DNA of 64,000 nt, taken from Effrenium voratum (Eukaryota; Sar; Dinophyceae; Suessiales; Symbiodiniaceae). Positions 59,601 through 64,000 of the stretch are shown here, piece after piece; the first letter of the stretch is position 1, and each line of letters starts with the position of its first letter. The stretch is taken from NCBI GenBank assembly GCA_963377175.1, contig CAUJNA010003819.1:79501-143500 (forward strand). Reading direction: 5' to 3'. The notes below the pieces were generated by a model. That model had not been told where the DNA came from. It saw only the letters and a program-made list of their open reading frames with translations, and did no database searches. The position numbers and the translations under genes were made by a program.

Positions 59601-62600
59601 ATCTATATGCATACAGAGATGCATATTTAGGTATACTTATAGTATACAGATACATGTGTTTTAGCCAAGACCCATGCCTATCCCCCCTCCATCGCCAAGG
59701 CTCTGAGCAAGCTGGGCACGACGATGCACATCTCCCCCTCCACCCACCTCTTCTTCTCACCGCTGCTGAAGGCCGTTCGGTGGGCGGAGACCCGGTGGTT
59801 TGGGTGTGGGTCAAAAATAGATACCCAAAATGGAACTCAGTTGTTCAGTGGCACCAATTATTTGTCCCCCTTTCTTTTGGTGGCTGCCCTACTAAAAATG
59901 GTCTTGCCCAAAAAGGGTTCCCTTTCTTTCAGGGTCACTGAACAACTGAGGGAACCCTGGTAAATGGAAAGAAAGACTAAAACCTGCGTTCCATTTCCTG
60001 GTGGTTCAATTTTGACCAATACCCGCTTAAGGCTCTCGACAGTGTTTGGGGCCCTCCGATGGGCTGTTTTCAAGGTTTTCCTTTTGGGCTGATGTTAGGG
60101 GAAAACACCGTGGTGGAGCACGCAGCATTGCTCTACGGTTTCTACCTCAGGGGAAAACGGGGTATGCACCCTTCGTATAGTTACTGTAGCTGTGTATCCA
60201 ATACTGATTCAGAGCCATAGCAAAGGCAGGCCACCCATGCCATCAACTCTTTCAGTCCCTTGGCTAACGTGGCTACGGGACATGGAACTGTGGATGGACG
60301 GAACCCATTCGCACCACCATTCAGAAACCCTGGAATGATGTTTTTTCCCTGTAAATTGCAGCGAACAATGGTTGCAACCATGGTTTCCAAGTGGCGCGAA
60401 ATGGATTTCGCAACCATCCACAGAATCACAGATGGGTGCCATCAACTCTTTCAGTCCCTTCGCTACGTGCACCGGGACATGGAATCACTGCCATCTTCTC
60501 AAGAACATGTTGTTATTTTCCCCGGCTGGTTTTTTAAAGGGAATCGATCACTGCTGGAAATATGTTTTTTTCCAGTGGACTTAAGGCAAATGGTTTCGAT
60601 CACAGGGCCATCGGTGTCCTGTTGGCTTCCAAGGGCTCTGCAAAGACCTTGGACGAGTTCCGTCTGGCGCGCTTGCTCGCGGAGATGGAGGCCCCGGAAT
60701 GGGTTTCTCCGTGGCTCGCTCGGGATGGGTTTCGGTCGCTCGGAATGCCCGCTTCTGTTGGAAGCGCCAAAACGAGTGAAGCAAAAGAAACCAGTGAAAC
60801 CCGGCATTTGCGTAGGTGTCTCTTTTTCGGCAGCTTGGAACTCCTTTTTGGTTTCAAAGGCAAGGGAGCTCGACCATGGCCAGAGCGCGTTGTTTTGTAC
60901 TGAATATTGGGATGAATCAAAGCCCAAAGTGGATTGCGGTTTTGCTGTTGAATTCCCCCCAGGAAAGAATACCAGGGCTCCTTAAAGGATACATGTTGCA
61001 ACGATTTGAAGCATGGCTTTTTCGACCAAAAGAAAGGGAAACCGCCATTTACAAGTTGCAATGTTCAGGTGTATAATGCATCCGGATCCCTGAATACCAG
61101 CCTCAAAGAAACAGGACACAAAAGACGACCCATGAGAAATCCCCGTATCAATCCGGGGATGTTCCCTGCCGGGTGGGAGAAATCCCCTCTGAACATGGAA
61201 CATGATTGAGCCAACACAAATGGCTGTGGCTCAACCCAAAAAACAACACGGTACCAAAATGGAACCCTGGTAAGTGGAAACATGGACCAAAACCTGCGTA
61301 TCCCCTCCTGTTTAATTTTGAGCCGCACCCAAATTGGTTTGAGCTGCAAACTGGCATTCAAAACAGAGTCTTCGGTTGACCTTGTGGCTTGACCGGCTTC
61401 CAGTCCAGGGCACCCAACAGCCATGTTTCGAAGCTTACATGGGCGAGTGGTATACGCCCAGAAGTTCCCTTTGGCACGAGTTGGCCTGGTGGTTTGGTGA
61501 ACCAAATTTTATTCATATTCATAGAGCTACAGGGTTGACCCACGTCTGGAACTTACAACTATGGCTTTGCTGGGGGGGGGCGTGCCTTGGACGCTTGGGT
61601 GTCTAGCCCAGGCCGGAGCTTAACTCTGGTTGGCTGCTTGGCTCTTGGTTGCTTGGCTGCTGGGTTGCTGGGCTGGTTAGTTGATGTTAGCTGTTCTTCG
61701 TTCTTGTGTTTTTGGGCGGGGTTCGGGTTTTGCACCCAAAGACGGGATCTCAAGCGGGCAGGCGAAACGGAACCCCCCCAAACCCCCGCGAAACCGCGCG
61801 GAGCTCCAGGAGCGCCGCAGGTGGCTGGTGTACGAGGCGGAGCCGGCCTGCGGGGGCAAAGTCACCGCACATCGGAGAGAAACTGTCCGGCGAGAGGGAT
61901 GCATGGAGCAACCCGTGTTAATGTCAACTCCGGATCCAAGTAGAACCCCTGGTTGATTTTGATCCTGTGGTGTCCCCATTTAGTGGGGATTGACCACTTT
62001 TGGAAGGAACACCCCCCAAAAAAAGAGGGACGGGTTTATTAATCCTGGGTCAACATTATGCCCCAATCTGGTGGTTTGCATTTGTGGTTTGGATGCATTC
62101 TGCTCCATATTTGTGGAGGGGGACGGGGGGTGCATGGGGATGCCTGAATATTGAAGGGGGGGGGGGATTCTCAGCCCCTTTTTGGATGGTTGTACCAAAA
62201 TGAACCACCTAACGGGGGAATTGGTCCCCGATTTTGAGAAACACCCATATTCAGGTATCGAAACCCACATTCAATTATCCTCACTTCGACTGAGTTGCGT
62301 TTCGGACTTTAAGTTTTTTTCTGTTTGGACCATTCCAGTGGTACAAGCACGGTTTGGTTCGACTTTTTTTGGCCAGTCCACTCAGGAAGTAAGTATCCCG
62401 AAATTGGTGGTTTTGGATTTGTGGTTTGGGGTTTGAACCCCTGGTTCTTGTAGAGGGTAAATGGGAAACCACCCCCCAAACCTCCAAACCACCAATCACC
62501 AATCAGGGGGAAGCTGAATATTGGGTGTTTCTCAAAATGGGTGTGTCTTTTTGAAAGTCCCTTTCAAAACCTATATACCAAACAAGGGGTACCCTCAACA

Positions 62601-63170
62601 AATAGACAGACCCAAATAGTGGACCCCCCTTGTTGGATGGTGAAAGCTTAAAAGGAAACCAACCTTCAAAGGTCCCGTTGCCATGGAACCCAACAAGGGG
62701 CCCCAAGGAAACAATGAAGGTACACAGATGGCTTCTGGCGGGAGGAAGGGTATCCATTTGATCAATAGACAGGTGTGGGCTTGTTTGAAACTAGGGTGAC
62801 AAAAGGGTGGTTTCCTTTTGGGTTCCCTTCAAACCAACCGCAAACAGGGTACCCTCAATAAAGGCTACCCACAAAAAGATGGGCCCCCCACAAAAAGACC
62901 CCCCCCCCCCCCCCAGAAAAGGGGTGTTTCTTTTCAACCCCCCCCCCCCAAAAAAAAAAAGAAGAAGAGAAACCACGTCTCCCCACCTGGGATCAATCGA
63001 GAGATCCAGACACGCCCGCTGCCAGCCTCACCCAAAAGCGCGGGTGCTCGGGCGCTCGGGCGCTCGGGCGCTTCCGAGGACTGGACGAAGCGCTGCGTGC
63101 GGCAGGCGGACCACATCTTGGTGGCCGCCGAGTTCAACGGCCAGGGCCGGGGGGACGTGCCGCAGCGCCT
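32818..63170 (+). CDS. Split gene for a neuropathy target esterase-like (PNPLA6/7-type) lysophospholipase, 3' end outside the window
   Basis: Seen: 23 short + strand exons that mostly join in frame. In order they give an acidic N-terminal piece, a CNBD (35.6-40.7 kb), a helical linker ending in YFGL (42.5 kb), a second CNBD (44.2-51.8 kb), a third CNBD ending in SRDTELCRV (53.4-55.6 kb), then [51 protein letters not shown] and [14 protein letters not shown]. Known: this order of three CNBDs, the YxGL linker, the RDTEL motif and the WT-x-RC-x-RQAD block is that of NTE, an ER-associated phospholipase B acting on lysophosphatidylcholine, whose patatin domain (GxSxG serine, later Asp) follows. 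Inferred: the patatin exons lie just beyond 64 kb. The CNBDs need not bind cyclic nucleotides. The usual N-terminal membrane segment was not found, so the true start may lie upstream of 32.8 kb or the protein may start at the ATG at 32824. Confidence 0.83.
33000..33900. other. Intron sequence with no recognised feature
   Basis: Unique-looking sequence after NTE-like exon 1 with a short C/G homopolymer region at 32970-32998. Nothing supportable was seen. Confidence 0.4.
33918..34421 (+). pseudogene. Coding-like islands, probably a degenerate gene fragment
   Basis: Protein-like stretches appear on the + strand inside the first NTE intron: [18 protein letters not shown], then [59 protein letters not shown] and [20 protein letters not shown]. 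They are interrupted by in-frame stops and shift frame. A family D element sits at the end. No family is recognised. They could instead be unannotated exons, but the stops inside otherwise continuous frames favour decay. Confidence 0.35.
34422..34542. mobile_element. Family D MITE, TA-flanked, copy 3
   Basis: The ends CTGTGGATGCACGAAATCCT and GGATTTGGTGCATCCACAG are inverted repeats of about 25 bp with TA on each side. It sits at the end of the degenerate coding islands. Confidence 0.86.
35462..35577. mobile_element. Family A inverted-repeat element, copy 7, with TCAA target duplication
   Basis: The 5' end is mutated (CCATTTCCCCCAGTATT); the 3' end CTACTGGAGGACCTAG is intact. TCAA flanks both sides (35458-35461 and 35578-35581). 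NTE-like exon 2 starts 50 bp downstream. Confidence 0.85.
35628..35719 (+). CDS. NTE-like exon 2 (start of CNBD1)
   Basis: It encodes [20 protein letters not shown], then [10 protein letters not shown], after ACTCCAG. The donor looks like GA (GTGGAG before GACGCG). Joined to exon 3 it gives [18 protein letters not shown], the first strands of a CNBD. A family A element ends at 35577, 50 bp upstream. Confidence 0.65.
36221..36301 (+). CDS. NTE-like exon 3 (CNBD1 core)
   Basis: Its 27 codons contain [20 protein letters not shown] and KEGE. This is the classic CNBD pattern of pGE-x-VF-x-x-GD-x-x-x-x-FFVVxxG. The acceptor is TCTCGCAG and the donor GGCGAG before GCGTGG (GC). It joins exon 4 as KEGE|VVVELGS. 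Confidence 0.85.
37556..37657 (+). CDS. NTE-like exon 4 (CNBD1)
   Basis: Its 34 codons include [20 protein letters not shown] and [14 protein letters not shown]. The V-x-V-x-L and I-GPGN pattern is the CNBD strand plus phosphate-cassette region. The acceptor is AGTTCAG and the donor TGAAT before GCTAGC (GC). The phosphate-binding Arg of true cAMP sites is not evident. Confidence 0.75.
37838..38145. repeat. (AC)n-type tract with (ACCAAC)n and (ACATGC)n parts
   Basis: Mostly CACACA with short runs of CACCAACACCAA and CACACATGCACA. No protein signal. Confidence 0.96.
38889..38977. mobile_element. Family C inverted-repeat element, copy 5
   Basis: It runs ACATGGACGTGGGTCGAAAA to AATTTTGACCCATACCC, with AAACCCTGGCAAATGGAAC inside. 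Confidence 0.75.
39355..39465. mobile_element. Family B element, copy 5
   Basis: It runs CATTTGCTCAAG to AAGCAAATGG with the core CCCTTGTTGGTTTTAAAAGG. It lies about 190 bp upstream of NTE-like exon 5. Confidence 0.7.
39658..39676 (+). CDS. NTE-like exon 5 (about 19-bp micro-exon)
   Basis: After GAGCTCAG the frame reads SPAWTV plus one base before GCGCCA (GC donor). It bridges exon 4 (APSLN) and exon 6 (RGAKVAALP), supplying the conserved TVR of a CNBD. The island 39,600-39,730 is GC-rich and open in other frames, so this reading rests on phase and family fit. Confidence 0.45.
40609..40663 (+). CDS. NTE-like exon 6 (end of CNBD1)
   Basis: It encodes [17 protein letters not shown] after CGGCCAAG and ends TTCGAGAG before GCCGGG (GC donor, phase 2). 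It joins exon 7 as [14 protein letters not shown]. The LP-x-E-x-F-x-x-x-F-x-x-x-P pattern matches the CNBD-to-linker transition of NTE. Confidence 0.8.
40711..40812. mobile_element. Family C inverted-repeat element, copy 6
   Basis: It runs TGGCTCTGGCTCAAAAAA to CAATTTTGAGCCACAC, with AAAACCTGCGTC inside. It starts 47 bp after NTE-like exon 6. Confidence 0.75.
41968..42475. repeat. (AC)n / (ACGC)n / (ACATACAG)n compound microsatellite
   Basis: About 500 bp with nine near-identical CACATACAGA units at 42307-42400 after CACGCA-type runs. NTE-like exon 7 begins about 35 bp later. Confidence 0.96.
42510..42603 (+). CDS. NTE-like exon 7 (inter-CNBD linker helix)
   Basis: After GGCTGCAG the frame reads [20 protein letters not shown], then [11 protein letters not shown]. 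The P-x-x-x-x-x-L-V-Q-R-L helix and Y-x-GL are family hallmarks after CNBD1. The 3' limit is uncertain (GAGAGG follows). It lies 30-40 bp after a 500-bp microsatellite. Confidence 0.8.
42660..44046. other. Intron sequence with no recognised feature
   Basis: Between NTE-like exons 7 and 8. Short frames on both strands show no family signal, and no member of families A-E was recognised. Confidence 0.4.
44047..44151. mobile_element. Family E inverted-repeat element, copy 2
   Basis: It is nearly identical to copy 1 over its full length, with ends CTCACTTCCTGAGTTG and CAACTTGGGAAGTGAG. It ends 8 bp before the presumed start of NTE-like exon 8. A divergent relative is at 44896-44988. Confidence 0.8.
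44160..44243 (+). CDS. NTE-like exon 8 (start of CNBD2)
   Basis: It reads [20 protein letters not shown], then ELRECAPE, and ends GCCAGAG before GAGGCG (GA donor, phase 0). It joins exon 9 as [15 protein letters not shown] shorter version starting at 44205 (after CGCCCAG) is possible. A family E element ends at 44151. Confidence 0.55.
45769..45923. mobile_element. Family A inverted-repeat element, copy 8, with internal duplication
   Basis: The ends are CTAGGTCCCCCAGTAG and CTGGAGACCTAG. The core TTTTTTGGTTGGG...GGTTCCCCT...CTAGAATAG occurs twice in tandem. The flanks TGCA and TGCC are near-identical. Confidence 0.8.
46688..46781 (+). CDS. NTE-like exon 9 (CNBD2)
   Basis: It encodes [20 protein letters not shown], then [11 protein letters not shown], matching CNBD strands with AGDLVF and LLEG. 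The acceptor is ACGCCAG and the donor TTGGAAG before GCCGGG (GC, phase 1). Joined to exon 10 it gives [15 protein letters not shown] family C element follows about 45 bp later. Confidence 0.85.
46829..46927. mobile_element. Family C inverted-repeat element, copy 7
   Basis: It runs CTGTGGGTCAAAAATAGG to TTCAATTTTGACCCATACCC with a clear inverted-repeat end pair. It starts 47 bp after NTE-like exon 9. Confidence 0.82.
47261..47466. repeat. Uninterrupted (CTGA)n tract
   Basis: About 51 perfect copies of GACT/CTGA with no interruption seen. Confidence 0.98.
47594..47962. repeat. Repeat family F (two copies), also at 35268-35330 and 35930-35998
   Basis: Units such as ACCGCCAGTTGGCTGGTTTA and CATTCCCTGCTGAGCACCGG recur at 47594 and 47887, at 35268 and 35930, and in reverse near 49985-50060. 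Weaker relatives are near 5630, 8640 and 13620. Confidence 0.55.
48038..48117. mobile_element. Family A element, copy 9, 5'-truncated
   Basis: Only the 3' two-thirds remain, from GGGAGGGTTCTAC to CTCCTGGAGGACCTAG. NTE-like exon 10 lies about 130 bp downstream. Confidence 0.7.
48251..48316 (+). CDS. NTE-like exon 10 (CNBD2)
   Basis: It encodes [20 protein letters not shown] and L, the V-x-V and LGDxxG region. The acceptor is CCCCGAG and the donor CCCTAG before GCGTGG (GC, phase 1). It joins exon 11 as [16 protein letters not shown] family A remnant ends at 48117. Confidence 0.8.
48813..48852 (+). CDS. NTE-like exon 11 (40-bp mini-exon, CNBD2)
   Basis: After ACACGCCAG the frame reads [12 protein letters not shown]. 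Joined to exon 12 it gives [18 protein letters not shown]. The donor does not fit GT, GC or GA cleanly (CGATTG follows TGGAG). Confidence 0.6.
49581..49671. mobile_element. Family B element, copy 6 (degenerate)
   Basis: Only parts match: TTCCATGTTCCCAAG at the start, TGTTGGAAATATGTTGATTT inside and CTTGAGCAAATGG at the end. Confidence 0.5.
50689..50743 (+). CDS. NTE-like exon 12 (CNBD2)
   Basis: It encodes [18 protein letters not shown], the last CNBD strands (V-S-R-C-K-x-x-x-LSRE). The acceptor is ATCCCGAG and the donor CCGCGAG before GCGGGA (GC, phase 0). It joins exon 13 as [14 protein letters not shown]. Confidence 0.78.
51449..51671. repeat. (CACCAA)n with a (CACCAG)n middle block
   Basis: About 14 CACCAA units, 10-11 CACCAG units, then CACCAA again. 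The block pattern suggests one substitution spread by unit duplication. NTE-like exon 13 follows. Confidence 0.97.
51724..51790 (+). CDS. NTE-like exon 13 (CNBD2 C-helix)
   Basis: After TTGGATCAG the frame reads [20 protein letters not shown] and IV. It ends ATCGTAG before GCGAAA (GC, phase 1) and joins exon 14 as [16 protein letters not shown]. It begins about 50 bp after the (CACCAA)n tract. Confidence 0.78.
53419..53539 (+). CDS. NTE-like exon 14 (start of CNBD3)
   Basis: It encodes [38 protein letters not shown] and RG, a textbook CNBD first half (DW-x-x-V-x-x-G-x-x-LFRxGD, VLRG). The acceptor is CTTGCAAG. The exact 3' end is not settled; GCCCAG and then GTTTGG follow. Confidence 0.82.
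53946..53983 (+). CDS. NTE-like exon 15 (38-bp mini-exon, CNBD3)
   Basis: It encodes [12 protein letters not shown] and ends GAGAAAG before GCGCCA (GC, phase 1). It joins exon 16 as [20 protein letters not shown] continues the strand after VLRG of exon 14. The upstream junction is imperfect. Confidence 0.65.
54799..54889. mobile_element. Family B inverted-repeat element, copy 7
   Basis: The ends CCATTTGCTTAAG and CTTAAGCAAATGG are perfect 13-bp inverted repeats around the core CTGTTGGTTTTAAAGGGAAT. NTE-like exon 16 starts 37 bp downstream. Confidence 0.85.
54927..54979 (+). CDS. NTE-like exon 16 (CNBD3)
   Basis: After AAGCCAG the frame reads [17 protein letters not shown], the RG-x-L-x-GEL cassette of a CNBD. 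It stops at TTGAT before GCTTGG (GC, phase 0). A family B element (54799-54889) ends 37 bp upstream and a family A element starts at 55039. Confidence 0.8.
55039..55114. mobile_element. Family A element, copy 10, internally deleted
   Basis: It runs from CTAGGTTTCCCTCACT to CTACTGGAAAACCTAG and lacks most of the core. It lies about 60 bp after the end of NTE-like exon 16. Confidence 0.7.
55468..55578 (+). CDS. NTE-like exon 17 (end of CNBD3, RDTEL motif)
   Basis: Its 37 codons include [20 protein letters not shown] and [12 protein letters not shown]. The SRDTEL-x-R motif followed by a P-Q helix is diagnostic of the third CNBD of NTE-family proteins. The acceptor is GCCTAAG and the donor CCCGCAG before GCGGAA (GC). 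A family B element starts at 55602. Confidence 0.88.
55602..55705. mobile_element. Family B inverted-repeat element, copy 8
   Basis: The ends are CCATTTGCCTAAG and CTTAAGCAAATGG around CCTGTTGGCTTTGAAGGGAA. It starts 23 bp after NTE-like exon 17 and is followed by an (AG)n run. Confidence 0.85.
55706..59328. other. Long intron region between NTE-like exons 17 and 18
   Basis: It holds an (AG)n run, the (TTTG)n tract, a GC-richer patch at 57340-57450 whose frame could not be decided, and AACCATGG-rich palindromic sequence at 58895-59060. The family normally has some 30-40 more residues here, so one exon is probably hidden. Confidence 0.5.
56347..56738. repeat. (TTTG)n with a (TTGC)n middle block
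   Basis: About 390 bp: TTTG units, a TTTTG-variant part, about 20 TTGC units, then TTTG units again. Confidence 0.97.
59385..59477 (+). CDS. NTE-like exon 18 (post-CNBD linker)
   Basis: It encodes [20 protein letters not shown], then [11 protein letters not shown], before GCAGCT (GC donor, phase 0). T-I-T-V-V-P opens the conserved region between CNBD3 and the patatin domain. The same frame is open from 59329 ([11 protein letters not shown]), so the exon may start there. Another exon between 55.6 and 59.3 kb is likely missing. Confidence 0.78.
59700..59771 (+). CDS. NTE-like exon 19
   Basis: Its 24 codons read [20 protein letters not shown] and PLLK. They join exon 18 as CSELTT|ALSKLG, as in the family. 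The acceptor is ATCGCCAAG and the donor GCTGAAG before GCCGTT (GC). A family C element with a nested insertion starts 30 bp downstream. Confidence 0.78.
59801..60025. mobile_element. Family C element, copy 8, split by a nested insertion
   Basis: The outer element runs TGGGTGTGGGTCAAAAATAG to CAATTTTGACCAATACCC. A separate inverted-repeat element (59838-59949) interrupts it after AATGGAAC. NTE-like exons 19 and 20 lie within 30 bp of its two ends. Confidence 0.8.
59838..59949. mobile_element. Nested inverted-repeat insertion inside a family C element
   Basis: The ends CAGTTGTTCAGTG and CACTGAACAACTG are 13-bp perfect inverted repeats. No other copy of this family was noticed in the window. 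Confidence 0.8.
60032..60043 (+). CDS. NTE-like exon 20 (12-bp micro-exon, candidate)
   Basis: After CGCTTAAG four codons read ALDS before GTTTGG (GT donor). They fill the exact gap between PLLK and TLDEFRL, where the family has an ALDS-type motif. It abuts the end of a family C element. The call rests on family position and phase alone. Confidence 0.45.
60288..60423. mobile_element. Family D MITE, copy 4
   Basis: The ends are CTGTGGATGGACGGAACCC and GGATTTCGCAACCATCCACAG. The flanks are AA rather than TA. A 47-bp flanking segment (ATCAACTCTTTCAGTCCCTT...) occurs on both sides, at 60240 and 60438. Confidence 0.78.
60491..60593. mobile_element. Family B element, copy 9
   Basis: It runs CCATCTTCTCAAG to CTTAAGGCAAATGG, with core TTTTTAAAGGGAATCGATCA. 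It lies 52 bp upstream of NTE-like exon 21. Confidence 0.75.
60646..60690 (+). CDS. NTE-like exon 21
   Basis: It encodes [15 protein letters not shown] before GCCCCG (GC donor). The E-F-R-L-x-x-x-L-x-x-x-E pattern matches the helix before the VYEA strand. The frame is open back to 60598, just after a family B element, so an earlier start is possible. Confidence 0.72.
61224..61330. mobile_element. Family C inverted-repeat element, copy 9
   Basis: It runs GCTGTGGCTCAACCCAAAA to TTAATTTTGAGCCGCACCC, with AAATGGAACCCTGGTAAGTG inside, nearly identical to copy 2 internally. Confidence 0.78.
61813..61860 (+). CDS. NTE-like exon 22
   Basis: It encodes [16 protein letters not shown] after CCAGGAG and before a canonical GTCACC donor. 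It joins exon 21 as [14 protein letters not shown] and exon 23 as [15 protein letters not shown], keeping family spacing. Confidence 0.75.
62279..62390. mobile_element. Family E inverted-repeat element, copy 3 (divergent)
   Basis: It runs CTCACTTCGACTGAGTTG to CCAGTCCACTCAGGAAGTAAG, with TTTTTGGCCAGTCCACTC near the end. Confidence 0.65.
63079..63170 (+). CDS. NTE-like exon 23 (RQAD block)
   Basis: It encodes [20 protein letters not shown], then [14 protein letters not shown]. The WT-x-RC-x-RQAD-x-IL signature immediately precedes the patatin domain in NTE-family enzymes. The acceptor is CTTCCGAG; the 3' limit is not defined. The remaining exons, with the catalytic serine, are outside the window. 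Confidence 0.85.
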
Positions 63171-63396
63171 CGCTCGGCTATGCTCGGCTTCCGAGTCCTG
63201 GGTTCGGCGGCTTCGGGGGGTGGCGTGGATCGAGCGAGCGAACAGGTTCGGTTTGGTTTGGTTCGGTGTTGCGTGGCAAAAGCGGGAAGTTGGGGGGTTG
63301 AAAGCGAGAAAGCGAGCGAGGGAAGTGGATGGAAGGTAAGATATGTCATGCTCTGGATGGACAAAATCCTGCACTACCTTTTTTTCTCTCTCTCTC

Positions 63397-63427
<31 letters not shown>

Positions 63428-63827
63428 TTTTCAAGGTACCCTGCTGTCCGCGTTGCCATGGAACCCACCAGAGAAGTGGGCCCTTTTGAAGGAGAATCGT
63501 CTAACCTCGAATCGTCAAGTTCCATGGTAGTAGACAGGAGGGTACCCTTCTTAGGATTGGCTGAAGGGGAAGCCACCATTTTTTCGGCAGTTCCCTTACA
63601 GACAAGCTCAAGCCCCACTTGGGGCGATCTGGTGGTCAACCATGGCTACTGACCTACCAGGGTAAGTCATTTGCCCCGCAAAGCATCCTGGGTCTTAATA
63701 TGAAAAGGCTGGTTCCCCATACGCTCTGGGTCCTGGCAAGCCATTTTGGGGGCCCAGCATCTGCCTTCACCTCTGGGGATGACAACATATTTTTTGGTGG
63801 GCATTTGCGAAGTTTTAGGGTATACCT

Positions 63828-63960
63828 TCCATTTCCATTCTTTCCAGGGATCCGAATCTTTTCAGGAAACCATCAAAAAACCAGGGGAAGCAGCCGGTGT
63901 TTGAGAAGAACAATGGTTGAAAAGAATGGGGAATCAGCCCCTAGAAAAGTGGTTGCATTT
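63828..63960. repeat. Dispersed repeat family G, copy 3, inverted
   Basis: It reads ATTCTTTCCAGGGATCCGAA and later GGGGAATCAGCCCCTAGAAA, the reverse complement of the copies at 16.8 and 25.9 kb. A further partial copy is near 7630-7700. Confidence 0.6.
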
Positions 63961-64000
63961 TGAGGGGGTCTCCAAATGGAGTTGTGGAGGCCGGGTTACC

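Overview
This is nuclear DNA of a dinoflagellate, most likely a Symbiodiniaceae-type alga. No long uninterrupted gene is visible on either strand. Coding signal sits in small GC-rich islands of about 20-130 bp, all on the + strand, inside long introns full of short inverted-repeat elements and microsatellites. Most islands rejoin in frame only if introns start with GC (sometimes GA, rarely GT) after AG and end in AG before G. Such donors, and PPR repeats carrying an SACEK-type motif, are typical of dinoflagellates. The species cannot be named from the sequence.

Layout. (1) About 0.25-29.3 kb: a pentatricopeptide-repeat (PPR) protein gene in about 20 tiny exons, each holding part of a PPR unit. 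Its start lies upstream of the window or was not recognised, and its end is unclear near 29-30 kb. (2) About 30-32.8 kb: no convincing exon; repeats, and probably the boundary between two head-to-tail genes. (3) 32.8 kb to the right edge: a second gene in at least 23 exons. Joined, they give three cyclic-nucleotide-binding-like (CNBD) modules followed by the linker typical of neuropathy target esterase (NTE, PNPLA6/7-like lysophospholipase), ending in a WT.RC.RQAD-type block. The catalytic patatin domain should lie just past the right edge.

Repeats. At least five families of short terminal-inverted-repeat elements (called A-E here, about 90-225 bp) recur through the introns, often within 0-60 bp of an exon. 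Family A has inverted ends CTAGGTCCYCCAGTAG, begins GT and ends AG once the outer CTAG is split, and in two copies has a TCAA target duplication. Family D has TA target sites and CTGTGGATG ends, as in Tc1/mariner-derived MITEs. The 17.4-20.3 kb intron holds a seven-copy 105-bp tandem repeat, a tRNA-like fragment, and two 358-bp direct repeats with only two differences flanking a purine-rich 1.1-kb core. Large microsatellite tracts are at 11.3-12.1, 20.8-21.1, 37.8-38.1, 42.0-42.5, 47.3-47.5, 51.5-51.7 and 56.3-56.7 kb.

The PPR product would be expected to bind organellar RNA. The NTE-like product would be a membrane-associated lysophospholipase. Nothing in the sequence links them functionally beyond shared orientation. 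All exon limits were placed by eye from reading frame, family resemblance and splice dinucleotides; RNA evidence would be needed to fix them.
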